Below are positions 1 to 12,323 of a stretch of DNA of 64,000 nt, piece after piece. Position numbers and translations under genes: made by a program. The notes beneath the pieces were generated by a model, which saw only the letters and a list, made by a program, of their open reading frames with translations, did not search any database and had not been told where the DNA came from. Origin of the DNA: Mytilus edulis (Eukaryota; Mollusca; Bivalvia; Mytilida; Mytilidae); the NCBI RefSeq assembly GCF_963676685.1, contig NC_092344.1, positions 54,892,830-54,956,829 on the forward strand, in the 5' to 3' direction. How positions within the stretch are numbered: the stretch's first letter is position 1; each line of letters begins with the position of its first letter.

Positions 1-3000
1 AAAAACAAGCAGAAATCAAACGGCTACTTCATTTCCGTGGTGATAAAAAAGGAGTTGTAGTTAAAGAGGTATATAGTTATGAAATACATTTATTAAGCTA
101 GTACTAATAACAAAATGTATACCTTCTTATGTTAAGACTTTGTGTGGAAGGAGAGTATATGCACATTATTTTAACGTTGTATTATACAATAGACAAGTTA
201 AAACAAGAGGGTTTCAGTTTGATAAGAGTGTTCAGATTTTTTCTAAATATTTTTGTTTTTTTGCATTTTCCTAAAAATAAAATTCCATTAGATACTTTAG
301 TAACCGCACACAAGCGTACTTCTGCACAAAATACCAATCATGTCATTTTGAACGGATTATTCACAGAATTAATTATAACCACGAATATATTTGTATCTGT
401 TATAGGCAGTTAGAAACTTTTACTATATTGCTATTCTGCAAACAATGTTGTAAGTAATTAAAATATATTTTCCTTCAAAACTTGATCTTCTATTTTTGTT
501 CGCATAGATTTTGCGGAAAAGAAGCAAATTGGATTCCAATGATGTGTATATATTGGACCTTGGCTTGCAAATATATCAGTGGAATGGTGAGAATTGTAAC
601 AAAGATGAAAAATTCAAGGTGAGCTACATAGTATAAATTTTTGTTTTAACAGATTTATTTTAATAATGGCAGATCTTTGAGTGTCTCTGTTAAATATTTT
701 CATACTTTTTAGCGATTCATATATAGATATAGGAAGATGTGGTGTAAGTGCCAATGAGACAACTCTCCATCAAAATAACAATTTATAAAAGTAAACCATT
801 ATAGGTCATTGTACGGCCTTCAACACGGAGCATTGGCTCACACCGAACAACAAGCTATAAAGGGCCCCAAAATTACTAGTGTAAAACCATTCAAACGAGA
901 AAAACAACGGTCTAATCTATAAAAATAACGAGAAACGAGAAAAAAACCAAACTATTTACTATTTCAAAATAGCACTTGCATATTTTTGTATAAATACTTA
1001 CATATTGTGGAGGGCAGTAATATAAGGCGGTAAATGGATTTTGAATATTTTTGTCGTTGTGTTGCTGTCGCATTAATATACACCCAACAACTCATTTTAT
1101 TCTTATATTTGAATAAAACGAAACAAATCATGAGAGTTATTATGCACCTATACATTTATAGAAAATATAATTTACTTCCAAAAGAAAAACTTTAGTTTGA
1201 AATGATACTCAATTTGCATCCTTAGCCAGATTTTGCATCATTAGCTATCAATTTAAAAAGAATTTAAGTATCAGAATAAAATTGTTTTGGCGAAGGCCTT
1301 AATATTAATTTTGTATTATGTAATTCAGGCAATGCAATATCTCCAAGATCTGAAAAGCAAACGTAGTGGAAAGGCTTCAGTGGAAACACTAGATGAAGTG
1401 GATACACCTGATACAGTAAGTGTCAAATCAAATGATTCAGTCCTGACGTGTGTACAGAGTGATTACACCTGATACAGTAAGTGTCAAATCAAATGATTCA
1501 GTACTGACGTGTTTAGAGTGATTACACCTGATGCAGTAAGTGTCAAATCAAATGATTCAGTACTGACGTGTTTACAGAGTGATTACACCTGATACAGTTA
1601 GTGTCGAATCAAATGATTCAGTACTGACGTGTTTACAGAGTGATTACACCTGATACAGTAAGTGTCAAATCAAATGATTCACTCCTGACGTGTGTATAGT
1701 GATACACCTGATACAGTAAATGTCAAATCAAATGATTCAGTCCTGACGTATGTACAGAGTGATACACCTGATACAGTAAGTGTCAAATCAGATGATTCAG
1801 TACCGACTTGTGTACAGAGTGATGCTTTGAAAAGAACTGCAATTGCGTAAAAATACTCAAACATTGAGGAATGAGATAAGGACATGGAAAATGAAAAAAG
1901 TATTTCAAATAATAATGTTGTAAATAAGTCATTACATAATTTGTAATATTGCTCCAAGAGTGTATTAATATAATTTTTCATTTTCAGCACAAATTTTACA
2001 GCTATCTTGATCAGGATGACGAGGAGGACGATGATGATGAAACATATGAGGCACAAAAATTTAGAAAAACGTTACATAAGTCAGTAGAAATTTATTCTAT
2101 ATAATGTGAAATAATTAGCAACTGATGTGTCAAATAATATTATCAAAATTGAGCTTAAACAAGAGCAGATACTTAAAAAAAACAAACAAGAAAAAAGATA
2201 CGCTTCACTAAAACTAAATTTAAAAAAAGTGAAAAGTGTGCTGTTTATAAATTTTCTGTTAACTTATTTATTTCAATCATTCATAATGTCAAAGAATGCT
2301 GTTTATTTAAAATTGTTTTCATAATAATTGCATTAATACCATATATAGCGTATGCATTTGAGTGTAGGAATCCACGAAATACTTAGCCTGAATCTTCTTA
2401 CAAAAATGTTATTTTCTGGTAATTATAGGCAACACATGTTTCCATTTATTTCAGATTGTCAAACGAGTCTGGTGAATTACAATTTTCATTAGTTAGTGAT
2501 GGTACTGTTACAAGAAATGACTTCAAATCTCAGGTAAAACAAACAACACAAACTCAATTAGATTTGTTCTACTGAAAGAAGTGCGCTGCATCAGATCATA
2601 CAAACCAAGACAGAACAGAGCTCTTGGCATCTACTGAATGCTGAAAATATAAATGAACTTTATTCTAATAGATGGAAATTTCAGAATCCTTTTTTTTTCA
2701 TTTTTTTAATTGAACATTCCTATTTGAAAAAAAATCCTTGTGGCCTTGTAATGCAGATAATATTAAATATAATAATGGCATCATTACAAAAATGAAACAG
2801 TGACAAATAGTTGTAAAGTTGCCTTATTTAGTTGCTTTTGTACACATCAATCTGGTTTTCATTCTTTACCAAACTTTATTAAATTTTATTTGTGTTGGAG
2901 ACAAATCTTTCTTTCGAGGGATGCATATTAATTTCGACTTTTCACATTTTATGTCCAAATTAATTCAAAAACCACTTGTAATGATGAATAAATGTTATTT

Positions 3001-3792
3001 TGCTGAAGAAACAAATCCACATTATTTTGTAATTATTCCTTCGTTTTACATCTAAAAGGTCATCAATATCTTTTTTAAACATTATTTTTCTTTCTTTTGA
3101 TTGTTTTTTGTTGACTTAGAATATACATTATTTCGCCTTTATTATATTTGATATGACACTGATTTTTCCTTTCCAGGATGTCTTCATATTTGATACACAG
3201 GGAGAGGTTTTTGTATGGATAGGTAGAAGAACCAGTGAAGATGAACGTAAGAATGGAATGGCATACGCTCATGTAAGATCATTTTGCCTAGAATAAACTG
3301 GATCTGTTATTAATTTAAACATTTATATTTATCCGACGTTGGTTGTAAAATATATAAGGTATAAACTAAGAAATGTTCCATGTCATTTAAAGTAAGGTGG
3401 GCCAAGTGAAAAACTATTGGGAACATCCAGAAATGTAGATCATATTAAGCAATTTGTAAAGGAAACAATCACTATTTGTAATGTTGAAAAACATGTATTG
3501 ACTTATGAAATTCAAAATTCATTCTTTATAGTTTGGAAAAAAAACATCATTGTTCACATAACAAATATATCTTAACGACAAAAATAACACAATGTCTAAT
3601 GAAAATATTATTTGAAAAAAATGTATATCTTCTGTGTAAGCCGGTTGTAGTACGTTTGCAATCAACAAGCTTATTGAAAATGTATTTTTGTTGTAGAAAT
3701 ATCTAATGGGAACAGATCATCCAACTATACCAATAACAGTTCTAAACGAAGGACAAGAATCTACGGTCTTCAATTCTGCATTGGGAAATTAG
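1..3792 (+). CDS. Gelsolin/severin-type actin-binding protein, C-terminal exons (5' partial)
   Basis: Seven spliced exons read in one frame: 1-68 (frame from base 3), 508-618, 1329-1415, 1988-2079, 2455-2533, 3177-3272 and 3697-3792 (TAG stop). All introns are GT-AG and the phases join. They encode about 208 residues. Gelsolin repeat 2 shows as RLLHFRG then VYILDLGLQIYQWNG. A very acidic linker in exon 4 leads to repeat 3, with LQFSLVSDG, DVFIFDTQGEVFVWIG and the terminal TVLNEGQESTVF. Proteins of this family bind calcium and sever or cap actin filaments in the cytoplasm. Ending after repeat 3 fits the three-domain invertebrate gelsolin-like/severin group rather than six-domain gelsolin or villin with a headpiece. 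Repeat 1 must lie left of the window. Exon 3 ends inside a minisatellite that repeats its donor site. The family call is strong; the exact orthologue is not resolved. Confidence 0.9.
722..945 (-). repeat. R1 family copy in a gelsolin intron
   Basis: Begins GATGTGGTGTAAGTGCCAAT, then AGACAACTCTCC, a 'cggccttcaaca'-type stretch and a lysine-codon-like A-rich tail. The same order recurs at about a dozen places in the window, in both orientations. It is non-coding and probably the 3' part of a retroelement. Confidence 0.75.
1401..1822 (+). repeat. 60-bp minisatellite carrying the exon 3 splice donor
   Basis: Seven tandem copies of a 60-61 bp unit. Each contains ACACCTGATACAGTAAGTG or a near variant (starts near 1403, 1467, 1526, 1586, 1647, 1703 and 1763). 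The first copy is the 3' end of gelsolin exon 3 plus its donor, so the array multiplies the donor. The 60-bp form is an open 20-codon unit (DTPDTVSVKSNDSVLTCVQS). Most inner copies gained a T (GTGATTACACC), which shifts the frame and brings in a stop. Confidence 0.9.
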
Positions 3793-4032
3793 GAATTTAT
3801 ATACTAAATAACTTTAAAAATTTGCTTTCAATATATATTTTAATATACATTTGCTGAGTGATTTGACCATTTATACTTCACAAATATAGACTTACAAACA
3901 TTTCTGTTATTTCCATCAGAAACATCTTTGATCATATTCTTGAGCCTAAAGACGTCTTTCTGTTAATATTTTCAATCATTTTTAGCAGAAGTTGGTATTG
4001 GATAAACTCATATTTATACATAAATAAAAAAA

Positions 4033-4440
4033 AAGAAGATGTGGTATGATTGCCAATGAGACAACTCTCCACAACAGACCGAATGACACAGAAACTAACA
4101 ACTTATGGCCACCGTACGGCCTTCAACAATGAACAAAGCCCATACCGCATAGTCAGCTATAAAAGGAGAACGACAACTGTATAACGATTCAAACAAGAAA
4201 ACTAACGGCCTAATTTAAATACAAAAAAAATAACGGAAAACAACTATGTAACACATCAACAAAGTTAACGACAATAACTGAATTACAGACTCCTTGCTTG
4301 GGACAGGCACAACCATACAGAATGTGGCGGGGTTAAACATGTAAGCGGGATCCCAACCCTCTCCCTAACCTAGAAGTCATTAAGAACAATGTTGGATAAA
4401 TTATTATAACAGACACCAATTAACCAACCTATAAAACTAA
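4033..4440 (-). repeat. R1 family copy, long form
   Basis: Runs from GATGTGGTATGATTGCCAAT through ACCGTACGGCCTTCAACAAT to GTGGCGGGGTTAAACATG and the 'cccaaccctctccctaacc' block. It lies about 240 bp after the gelsolin stop, and an AATAAA (4023-4028) sits at its edge, so the gelsolin transcript could end there. From 4440 to 4870 I recognise nothing. Confidence 0.75.
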
Positions 4441-4869
4441 CATAGTTCTGGACTGAAATTATCAAAGTAATTCTATATTCAGTAGAAACTGATCAAAAAT
4501 GATATCCAACAACCTTTGCGAAATTTTTGGGAAAGCAGTGATAAAACACATATTTAATTCATTTGACCAAATAATCAAATTTGGTGCTGACATCTTGCAC
4601 ATTTTATTACGGTTTGTCGTTGATAGAACTATGTAAAACATTTTATTGGAGGTTCAAAATTTAATTCAAATATTTAAGCAGTAATTTGCTCGAAATTTCA
4701 TATCATGTCAATTAAGTGCAGGTAGTTTATGCAAACCAAAACTCAAAAACTAAACAGTTTCAATATTTTATTAACATTGAACAAAGTCAATTCATGTTAT
4801 TACTTGAAATCAGAATACCAGTTGAGCAGTTCGATTTCAAACAACAAAGTGCAATTGGGTACGAAATTT

Positions 4870-6376
4870 GAATAAACTGCAAAAGCTTGATAGAAACACT
4901 TACATATACCCTCACGACACTTACCAAAGAGGAAATCCTAGATAATCATAGATCTGTTCTATGTTCCTTTGGAATTTCAACCAAAGATGATGAACTAGAT
5001 CTTCCATCAATGTATTGGATACCTAAACTACATAAGTGTCCTTAAAAACATCGGTATATTTCTGGGTCTTCCAAGTGCTCTACGAAACCTCTTTCTATAT
5101 TATCAACATCTATTTTATCAGCAATCAAAGACGGGCTTCAAAATTATTGTGAAACTGCCTATTCTAGAGGTGGAGTAAATCAGATGTGGATACTAAAAAA
5201 ATCCAAAGATCTTATGGAGTACATACAATCTAAATCTCTTTCAACTTACAATAGTATTAACACATTTGACTTTTCTACACTTTACGCAAGTATTCCACAT
5301 TCTAAACTAAAAGACAAATTAAAAGAGTTAGTATTACTTTGTTTCATAAAAAAGAATGGCCAACGTAGATACAAGTATATCTTGTCTTGGGGAGGGATAA
5401 GTCCTACTTTGTAAAGGATCACACTGATTCAAACAAAAAATTCTCTGAAACTGATATTATCAAGATGCTTGATTGACAACATATTTGTTACGTTTCGGAG
5501 GACGTGTTTTTTTTAAAACAGACTGTCGGCATTGAAATGGGAACCAGTTGCGCCCCTCTTCTTGCCGACTTGTTTCTTTATTTTTATGAGGCTAACTTCA
5601 TACAGGAACTTTTTAGGAAGAAAGATAAGAAGTTAGCAATATCCTTAAACTCTACTTTCCGCTATATAGATAACGTTCTTTCACTGAATAATTCAAAATT
5701 TGGTGACTTGTTGAACGCATCTATCCCATCGAACTAGAGATAAAGATACAGTTATGTCGGCCTCATATCTTGACTTACATCTAGAAATTAACAATGAGGG
5801 TCGGTTGAAAACAAAACTTTACGACAAAAGGGATGATTTCAGCTTTCCAATTGTGAACTTTCCATTTCTAAGTAGCAACATTCCAGCAGCACCTGCATAC
5901 GGGGTATATATCTTCCAATTGATACGATATTTCCATGCCTGCATTTTCTATCATGATTTTCTTGATAGAGGGTTGCTGCTCACAAGGAAGCTATTAAACC
6001 AAGCGTTCCAATTGGTGAAGTGAAATCATCCCTTGGTAAATTTTACGGACGCCATCACCAGTTGGTTGACCGTTATGGAATAACTGTTTCACAAATGATA
6101 TCTGATATGTTCCTTACGTCGCAACTGCAATCCCCTTCCCTTTCATGAATGTGAACTTCCGAATTAGACTATTTACCGGATTTAAACATAACCAACACGA
6201 CAGGTGCCACTACGTGTGGAGCAGGATCTGCTTAACCTCCGGAGAACCTGAGATCACCCCTAGTTTTTAAATGGGTTCGTGTTGCTTATTCTTTAGTTTT
6301 CTATGTTGTGTACTATTGTTTGTCTGTTAATATATATGTTCAAACTCTTTTGGGTCATTTTTTAGTAGCAATAAAC
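4870..6376 (+). pseudogene. Degraded reverse transcriptase retroelement, copy 1
   Basis: Broken reverse transcriptase readable in pieces: LPSMYWIPKLHKCP followed by a stop, then KHRYISGSSKCSTKPLS, FDFSTLYASIPHSKLKDKL, GTSCAPLLADLFLYFYEANF, FRYIDNVLSLNN and YDKRDDFSFPIVNFPF. Several stops and frame changes separate them. The catalytic Y-x-D-D motif reads YIDN, so one catalytic aspartate is gone. A 3' tail with 'gagaacctgagatcacccc' follows. No endonuclease domain is visible. The reverse transcriptase type may be Penelope-like, but I cannot settle the class. The element is dead. Confidence 0.85.
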
Positions 6377-6378
6377 AA

Positions 6379-6407
6379 AAAAACTATGTCAATTGGACAT
6401 AGTTTTT
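6379..6407. other. Short hairpin at the junction of two reverse transcriptase elements
   Basis: AAAAACTATGTC, a 5-nt loop AATTG, then GACATAGTTTTT: a perfect 12-bp stem. It lies exactly between the tail of copy 1 and the truncated start of copy 2. Confidence 0.7.
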
Positions 6408-6410
6408 GAT

Positions 6411-8830
6411 ACTATATATGCCCTTGAATTTTACTAAATAACATTTTTGTTCGCTTTGGGAATTCCGTATATCGTCAGATTATCGGAATTCCAATGGGGA
6501 CTAACTGTGCACCACTTATTGCGGACCTGTTTTTGTATTGCTATGAGTTACAATTTATGACAAAAATAAGCAAAGACCCATCGAAACAACATCTGATAAA
6601 CAAATTTAATAATACTTTTAGATACTTGGATGATATTTTGGCTCTCAATAATGACGACTTCAGTATGTATATTAAAGAAATTTATCCTGCTGAACTTACT
6701 TTAAATAAAGCTAATACTAACAATGACCACTGCCCTTTCCTCGATCTTGATATCTATATCACTAACAGAAAGCTGAATACTAAAATTTATGATAAAAGAG
6801 ATCATTTTTCATTTCCTATCGTTAATTATCCATTTTTAGATGGTGACGTTCCCTTGTCACCATCTTACGGTGTTTATATATCTCAACTTGTACGATTCGC
6901 TCGTGTATGTAACAATGTTTTAGATTTTAACGAGAGAAATTTATGTATTACTGAAAAATTATTACACCAGGGTTTTCGATATCACAAACTAGTCAAAACA
7001 TTTACTAAATTTTATCATCGGTATAAGGACATCATTCGTAAATATAGCTCAACATGCAGACTTCTTATAACGTTCATGTATTTCACATCCAATTTTTTAT
7101 GGAAATATTCTTTATAAAGCACAAAGGTGTCAGTATTCACCTCAAAAACTAACAAAACCTTTGAAAAGACTTATTAAGAAGGGATATAGTTACGATTCTG
7201 TTGTCAGGTCATTAAAGATTGCATATTTTGGCGTTAATATTGATTCACTTATAGGGTCTTTGCATCGGAACTAGACACATTTATTCAAAAACCAGTTGTT
7301 GGCATGACACGGGTTATGTTCTTCTCGTATATGTTAGGATGGTATAATACTAAACTCCTAACGGGAAGGATTGTGCCTGATGTTCATATGATGAAATCAT
7401 AATCTTTCAGTCAGTTTAATTGAAGTCTGGAGCTGGCATGTCAGTTAACTGCTACACTACCAAGAATTTACTCACGTTTTTTGGTACATTTCTACCCTCG
7501 TGTATATCAGTACTGTTCGGCAAGACAGAAAACTTGTAATGTTATACTTTTTGTTTATAATTCATTACTGTTTTTGGCAGTACTGTTTCAGTACTGATTT
7601 TGACAGTACTGTTTCAGTACTGTTTCAGAGATGTCTACACAAGATAATGTCACAATTATCATGTACCATACTACACTCACCTAGATACATAAGTTTTTGC
7701 AGTTCCAAATATTTTTTGAAACAATACATATTCAAATTTAAAAGATTAACCACACCAAATCGACTGCTGCAAATATACCTAAGGATACAACTATTTTTCA
7801 CATGGATATCATAAGTTGCGCACTAAAAAGTAAGTTTATTACTAAAACAGTGAATGAAAATATCAACTCAATAATAGAATTAAAAAAATCGGTATACTTA
7901 CAGTACAAAATTAGTACTGAAACACTATACTGACAAAATCAGTACTGAAACATTACTGACGAAATCAGAACTGAATCAGTACTGAAACAATACTGTCAAA
8001 ATCAGTACTGACAAAAACAGAACTGAAACAGTACTGTCAAATACTGAAACAGTACTGTTAAAATCAGTACTGAAACAGTACTGTCAGAATCAGTACTGAA
8101 ACAGTACTGTCAAAATCAGTACTGAAACAGTACTGTCAAAAACAGTACTGAATAAACAAAAAGTATAACATTACAAGTTTTCTGTCTTGCCGAACAGTAC
8201 TGATATATATATACGAGGGTAGAAATGTATCAAAAAAACGTGAGTAAATTCTTGGTAGTGTAGTAGTCTGTTGTTATTTATGTATTATTGTCATTTTGTT
8301 TATTTTCTTTGGTTACATCTTCTGACATTAGGCTCGGACTTCTCTTGGACTGAATTTTAATGTGCGTATTGTTATGCGTTGAATATTTTTCTACATTGGC
8401 TAGAGGTATAGGGGGAGGGTTGAGATCTCACAAACATGTTTAACCCCGCCGCATTTTTGCGCCTGTCCCAAGCCAGGAGCCTCTGGCCTTTGTTAGTCTT
8501 CTATTATTTTAATTTTAGTTTCTTGTGTACAATTTGGAAATTAGTATGGCGCTCATTATCGCTGAACAAGTATATATTTGTTTAGGGGCCAGCTGAAGGA
8601 CGCCTCCGGGTGCGGGAATTTCTCGCTACATTGAAGACCTGTTGGTGACCTTCTGCTGTTGTTTTTTTCTATGGTCGGTTGTTGTCTCAGTGGCACATTC
8701 CCCATTTCCATTCTCAATTTTATTGTCTTTTTTATTTTTAGCCTTAACTTTGTCGGTTTATTTTCGATTGATGAGTTTGACTGTCCCTTTGGTATCTTTC
8801 GTCCCTTTTTTACAGTCAAGTTACGTTAAA
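6411..8830 (+). pseudogene. Reverse transcriptase retroelement copy 2, 5'-truncated, interrupted at 7455-8260
   Basis: The longest open stretch is 6494-7117. It carries GTNCAPLIADLFLYCYE, an intact catalytic motif in FRYLDDILALNN, FLDLDIYITNRK and YDKRDHFSFPIVNYPF. The reading then breaks up to about 7400. The 5' half of the polymerase (the FDFSTLY region) is missing, so the copy is truncated. The non-coding tail resumes after the nested element at 8263, with 'accccgccgcatttttgcgcctgtccc' split over a G-rich block, and ends near 8830 with a 'gagtttgactgtccctttgg' block. Nothing is recognised at 8850-9040. Confidence 0.85.
7455..8260. mobile_element. 806-bp TA-flanked inverted-repeat element with AGTACTG arrays
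   Basis: Ends CACTACCAAGAATTTACTCA and its reverse complement, flanked on both sides by TA (7453-7454 and 8261-8262). The inverted repeat continues imperfectly for well over 100 bp, into arrays of CAGTACTGTTT (left) and AAACAGTACTG (right). Removing the element restores a continuous retroelement tail. TA duplication suggests Tc1/mariner mobilisation. No transposase is encoded. Confidence 0.85.
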
Positions 8831-9042
8831 AAAATTCAGCTCGTATGACCGTGATTATTAATTGGATTTAAATGATAAACAATGATAAGTCAAACGACAC
8901 TCCGTGATAATAAGAAACTCAACATTTGAACAATGTTATTCAAAAGGTCACAAAAACATAGGAACCAAGACTTGAGTTGAAGATATCAAAACTACATGTT
9001 TTCGACTTGCATGAAGGCTAGCGCAACGGTTTATCGAATGTA

Positions 9043-9533
9043 GGACAGAAAGTCTCAGAACAAAAAGTTACAGACAAAAAGTCACAGGACAAAACGTCGC
9101 AATTCAGTATTTAAGATTATTTCCTTTGAATAACAAATCACTAATTAAAAAAAAAAAAAAATTTAGATTTTTTTAGAACTTTTGAAAACATAAATCAACT
9201 TTGTAAACAAAATGTGTTAAAGAATATCAATAATGATGAAATAATTGTTTGGAAAACAAAATGTCAAAGTGGCTTGGTACCTAAACGGCTTCATGGTGCT
9301 AAGAAATACATCGTATGTATTCTTTACATGATTAAAATTTAATAAATATTCATTAATCAAGTCTAATTAACAACTTTTTAAACTGTGAAAAGAATATAAC
9401 GTTATCCAATATACAAAAATATTTCAAGATCTTTCTCTTATACATGTATATTCAAACAATTGTCAGCAAGATATTTGTGACTTTTTGTCCTGTCAAACTT
9501 GTCCCTTTCTGTCATGTGACTTTCTGTCCGCTT
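9043..9533. mobile_element. R4 fold-back element
   Basis: Left arm repeats the motif GACAAAAAGTCACAGGACAA; the right arm is its inverse (GTGACTTTTTGTCCTG and GTGACTTTCTGTCC). The middle is AT-rich and without genes. A solitary further arm lies at 9725-9795. Confidence 0.7.
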
Positions 9534-10002
9534 GCTGGTTAATTCAAAAGATATAATTGTATAACATTGATATCTGGCATACAGATTCATTTATATGAAT
9601 GTAGTATCTTTGCATCAATAGCTTATACAGCGGATGGTTTTTACCTTCTGGGAATGTGAAGCCAATTTTTTTTTTATTATTTGGGTTGACATTGAAATAC
9701 TTTTTACATATAATAGCCATTTATGCATGATACACAGATAAGCGGACAAAAAGTCACTGGACACACAGTAACAAATTTGATTGGACAAAACTCATCAGAA
9801 TACAACAAAGAAACCAAACGTCTTTACTGCTGAAAAATACTGTTTTTATCACCTGCTGCACAATAAAAACTAGTACATGTATAAGCGCAATATTCAAACA
9901 TGCAATAGCTTTCATTAGTTAAACTCGAGTCAAACGTCGAAAACAAAGGACAATAATAAACCATGATGTATATATAAAAACTAAGTAACTGTAAAGAGTG
10001 TG

Positions 10003-10330
10003 CTAGCTACGTGTTGAAGACCTCATTGTGACTTTGAGATATAAAAAAAAAAATAATGCAGCAATAAAAGTGCTCTTCTTTTGCTTTGAGTGTGTGGATT
10101 TTTTTCGTTGTTGTGTATTAACTGATTTTGTGTCATTGATACTGAATATCCTTTGTTTTCTATAATATATTATAACAGGACGTGTCTCGATGTCAATATA
10201 ATGGAATTTGATGCGACTGTCGTACAAGTGAGAGGTTTAGCGCTATTAAACCAAGTTCAATCCACCTTTTTCTACATTTGAAAATGCCTGTACCAATTCA
10301 GGAATATGACAGTTGTTGTCTTTTATAACT
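10003..10330. repeat. Dispersed repeat fragment (retroelement tail type)
   Basis: Contains GTTGAAGACCTCATTGTGAC and, further on, AGGTTTAGCGCTATTAAACC and GGAATATGACAGTTGTTGTC, which I associate with common mussel retroelement tails. No coding content. Apart from the solitary R4 arm, nothing is recognised at 9540-10000 or at 10330-10480. Confidence 0.5.
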
Positions 10331-10489
10331 TTTTTTAACTTTATGTTAACGTATTTTTAAAAAGAATTTTCAATTTGAAAAATGTTTTTCTTCTTTATCT
10401 TACAAATTTATTGAAAAGAGGAGAGGTTAACATCAAAGAAGACTCAAAGCAAAGTTTACCGGTAGGAGACTTGATTGGATCAATTGTTT

Positions 10490-10640
10490 TAAATAAAAAA
10501 TTGGTATGATTACAAATGAGACAATTAGCCAAAGAATTCAGATCTTAAGCAACGGTATATATAAAGGTAACACTATACAGCTTTCAACATTGAGACCAAG
10601 GGTTTGGGCCAAACCATACCATATTGTCAGCTATACAGTT
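10490..10640 (-). repeat. Diverged R1 fragment
   Basis: TTGGTATGATTACAAATGAG followed by ACAATTAGCC and 'cagctttcaacattgagacc' keeps the R1 order with many substitutions. Confidence 0.55.
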
Positions 10641-10765
10641 AGCCTACCCTGACAATGCTTGTTTACTGTACAGTAGCAAATGTTTTAAACATATTCAAGA
10701 TATAGAAAATAATATATTCACAAAAGTAGCTTCAGCGAATTTTGTAATATAGTTGGTGGCAGGAT

Positions 10766-11440
10766 TCAATTTGTAAGGTGTACATATCAAACTGGCACGT
10801 GTCATCTGACCTTGACCTCATTTTTAAAGTTCAGTGGTTATAGTTAAGTTTTGGTGTTTTGGCCCGTTTTTCTTACACTGCATGCAATAGGTCTAGTTTA
10901 TTTGGTGTATGGGATGATTGTAAGGTATAAATGTCAACTTGCAGGTGTCATATGACCATGACCTCATTTTCATGGTTCAGTGGTCAAAGTTATGTTGCTC
11001 AGTGTAAAGTTTTTGTGTCTTAGTCTGTTCTTCTTAACTATAGTCAATAAGTCAACCATATTTGTTGTATGGAAGGATTGTGAGCTGTATATGTCTGTCT
11101 GGCAGGTATCAATTTATCTTGACCTCATTTTAGTTTTTCATTGGGCATTGTTTAGTTTTCATGGTCAATTTATACTCAAAGCAATATGTCAACTATATTT
11201 AATGCATATATTGGTTGTAAGGTGTACATGTCTGCCTGACATGGTTCATCTTACTTTGACCTCATTTAAATGGTTCATCATGTTCATTGGTCAATGTTTA
11301 GTTTTTTTGATTAAGTCTGTTTCTGAGAAACTTTAAGCAATAGATCAACTATATTTAGTGCATTGTATGATTGTAATGTGTACATGTATTTCGACCTCAT
11401 TTTCATGGATCATGTTAAGTTAATATGCATGAAAGTTGAT
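10766..11440 (+). repeat. Tandem array of ~150-bp monomers
   Basis: About five diverged monomers, each with GGATTGTAAGGTGTACATGT-like sequence, then TGACCTTGACCTCATTTTCA and TTCAGTGGTCAAAGTTA. The same monomers occur inverted inside the R2 element at 15400-16100. Open frames here arise from the repeat and are not genes. From 11460 to 12140 I see nothing recognisable. Confidence 0.75.
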
Positions 11441-12323
11441 TATATTTGGGTCTATCAAAACATGTCATTGCTTAGTAAAGAAGGTGAGACGTTTTCTTCT
11501 TTTCAGTTATTGGCTATGACCTGTCAGTAACTGTTAGTACTCTCAGACCTGTACTTAAGGCGAAGTGTACGTAATTAAACTACACAATGGATTTTTTTTA
11601 AATTTTACATGTAGATTCTGCTTGTAAAAATAAATCGGAAAATAAAATAAAAAAAGGGGGTAACTGTTTTCGTTTTTGAGATACGAGGTGTTGAAGTTAA
11701 CAGCATCATACACCAAAATTACAAAGGATATATAGGGAAAATCGTGACATTCGGCGGGAATTGTTACATTTCCAAGATTTTCTATTATATTAGACAGTCT
11801 ATTATATTCGGGTGCGTGCGGAGATCACCAATCTAGAAAACGGTTGACATTTTCTTCATTATGAACTAGAACTATTTTCAAAATCTTTGTTCCCATAAAA
11901 CTTCATTTCATCAAGGTCTCTTCTCAGGTGTATTACATTAAGAAAATGGTATGTAAAACATTACAAATCATCAACTCTACAAGGTGGAAGCTAAGCAATA
12001 CCCTTATCAATATTTTTTTGTTTTTAAATTGTTCTTTCCCTGAAATTCATAAAACTATGTTTAAAAAAATCCTCAATATATATATTGTCCATAACCAGAG
12101 GAACAATATGTACAGTAAATAACACTTGATTGACCATGTTGACTTAAAGGGATAATTCGCGATTTTTCACTTTTCATCTTATTATGTTCATAATACCATA
12201 AAAAACATATTCACCAAGTTTTATTTCGATATGAAAAGTAATAAAGGAGAAAATTGGGAATTATTAATTTTATTTTATCAAACTTCCTGACTTATGTGAC
12301 GTAGTTTAAGTCTTTGAGGTGTA

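Noticed and set aside
129-413. 94-codon open frame near the left edge
   Set aside because: It lies in a gelsolin intron between two well-supported exons and has no domain.
1401-1822. CRISPR-like regular repeats
   Set aside because: The units abut with no unique spacers and overlap a eukaryotic exon; this is a minisatellite.
7560-8150. Possible CRISPR or iteron array of CAGTACTG motifs
   Set aside because: Spacing is irregular, the motif is inverted between the two halves, and the block lies inside a TA-flanked element.
8556-8848. Open frames on both strands in the retroelement tail
   Set aside because: The same sequence recurs inverted at 59165-59530 with different stops; it is non-coding tail.
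10980-11336. 118-codon open frame
   Set aside because: It falls entirely in the ~150-bp tandem array and changes frame relation from monomer to monomer.
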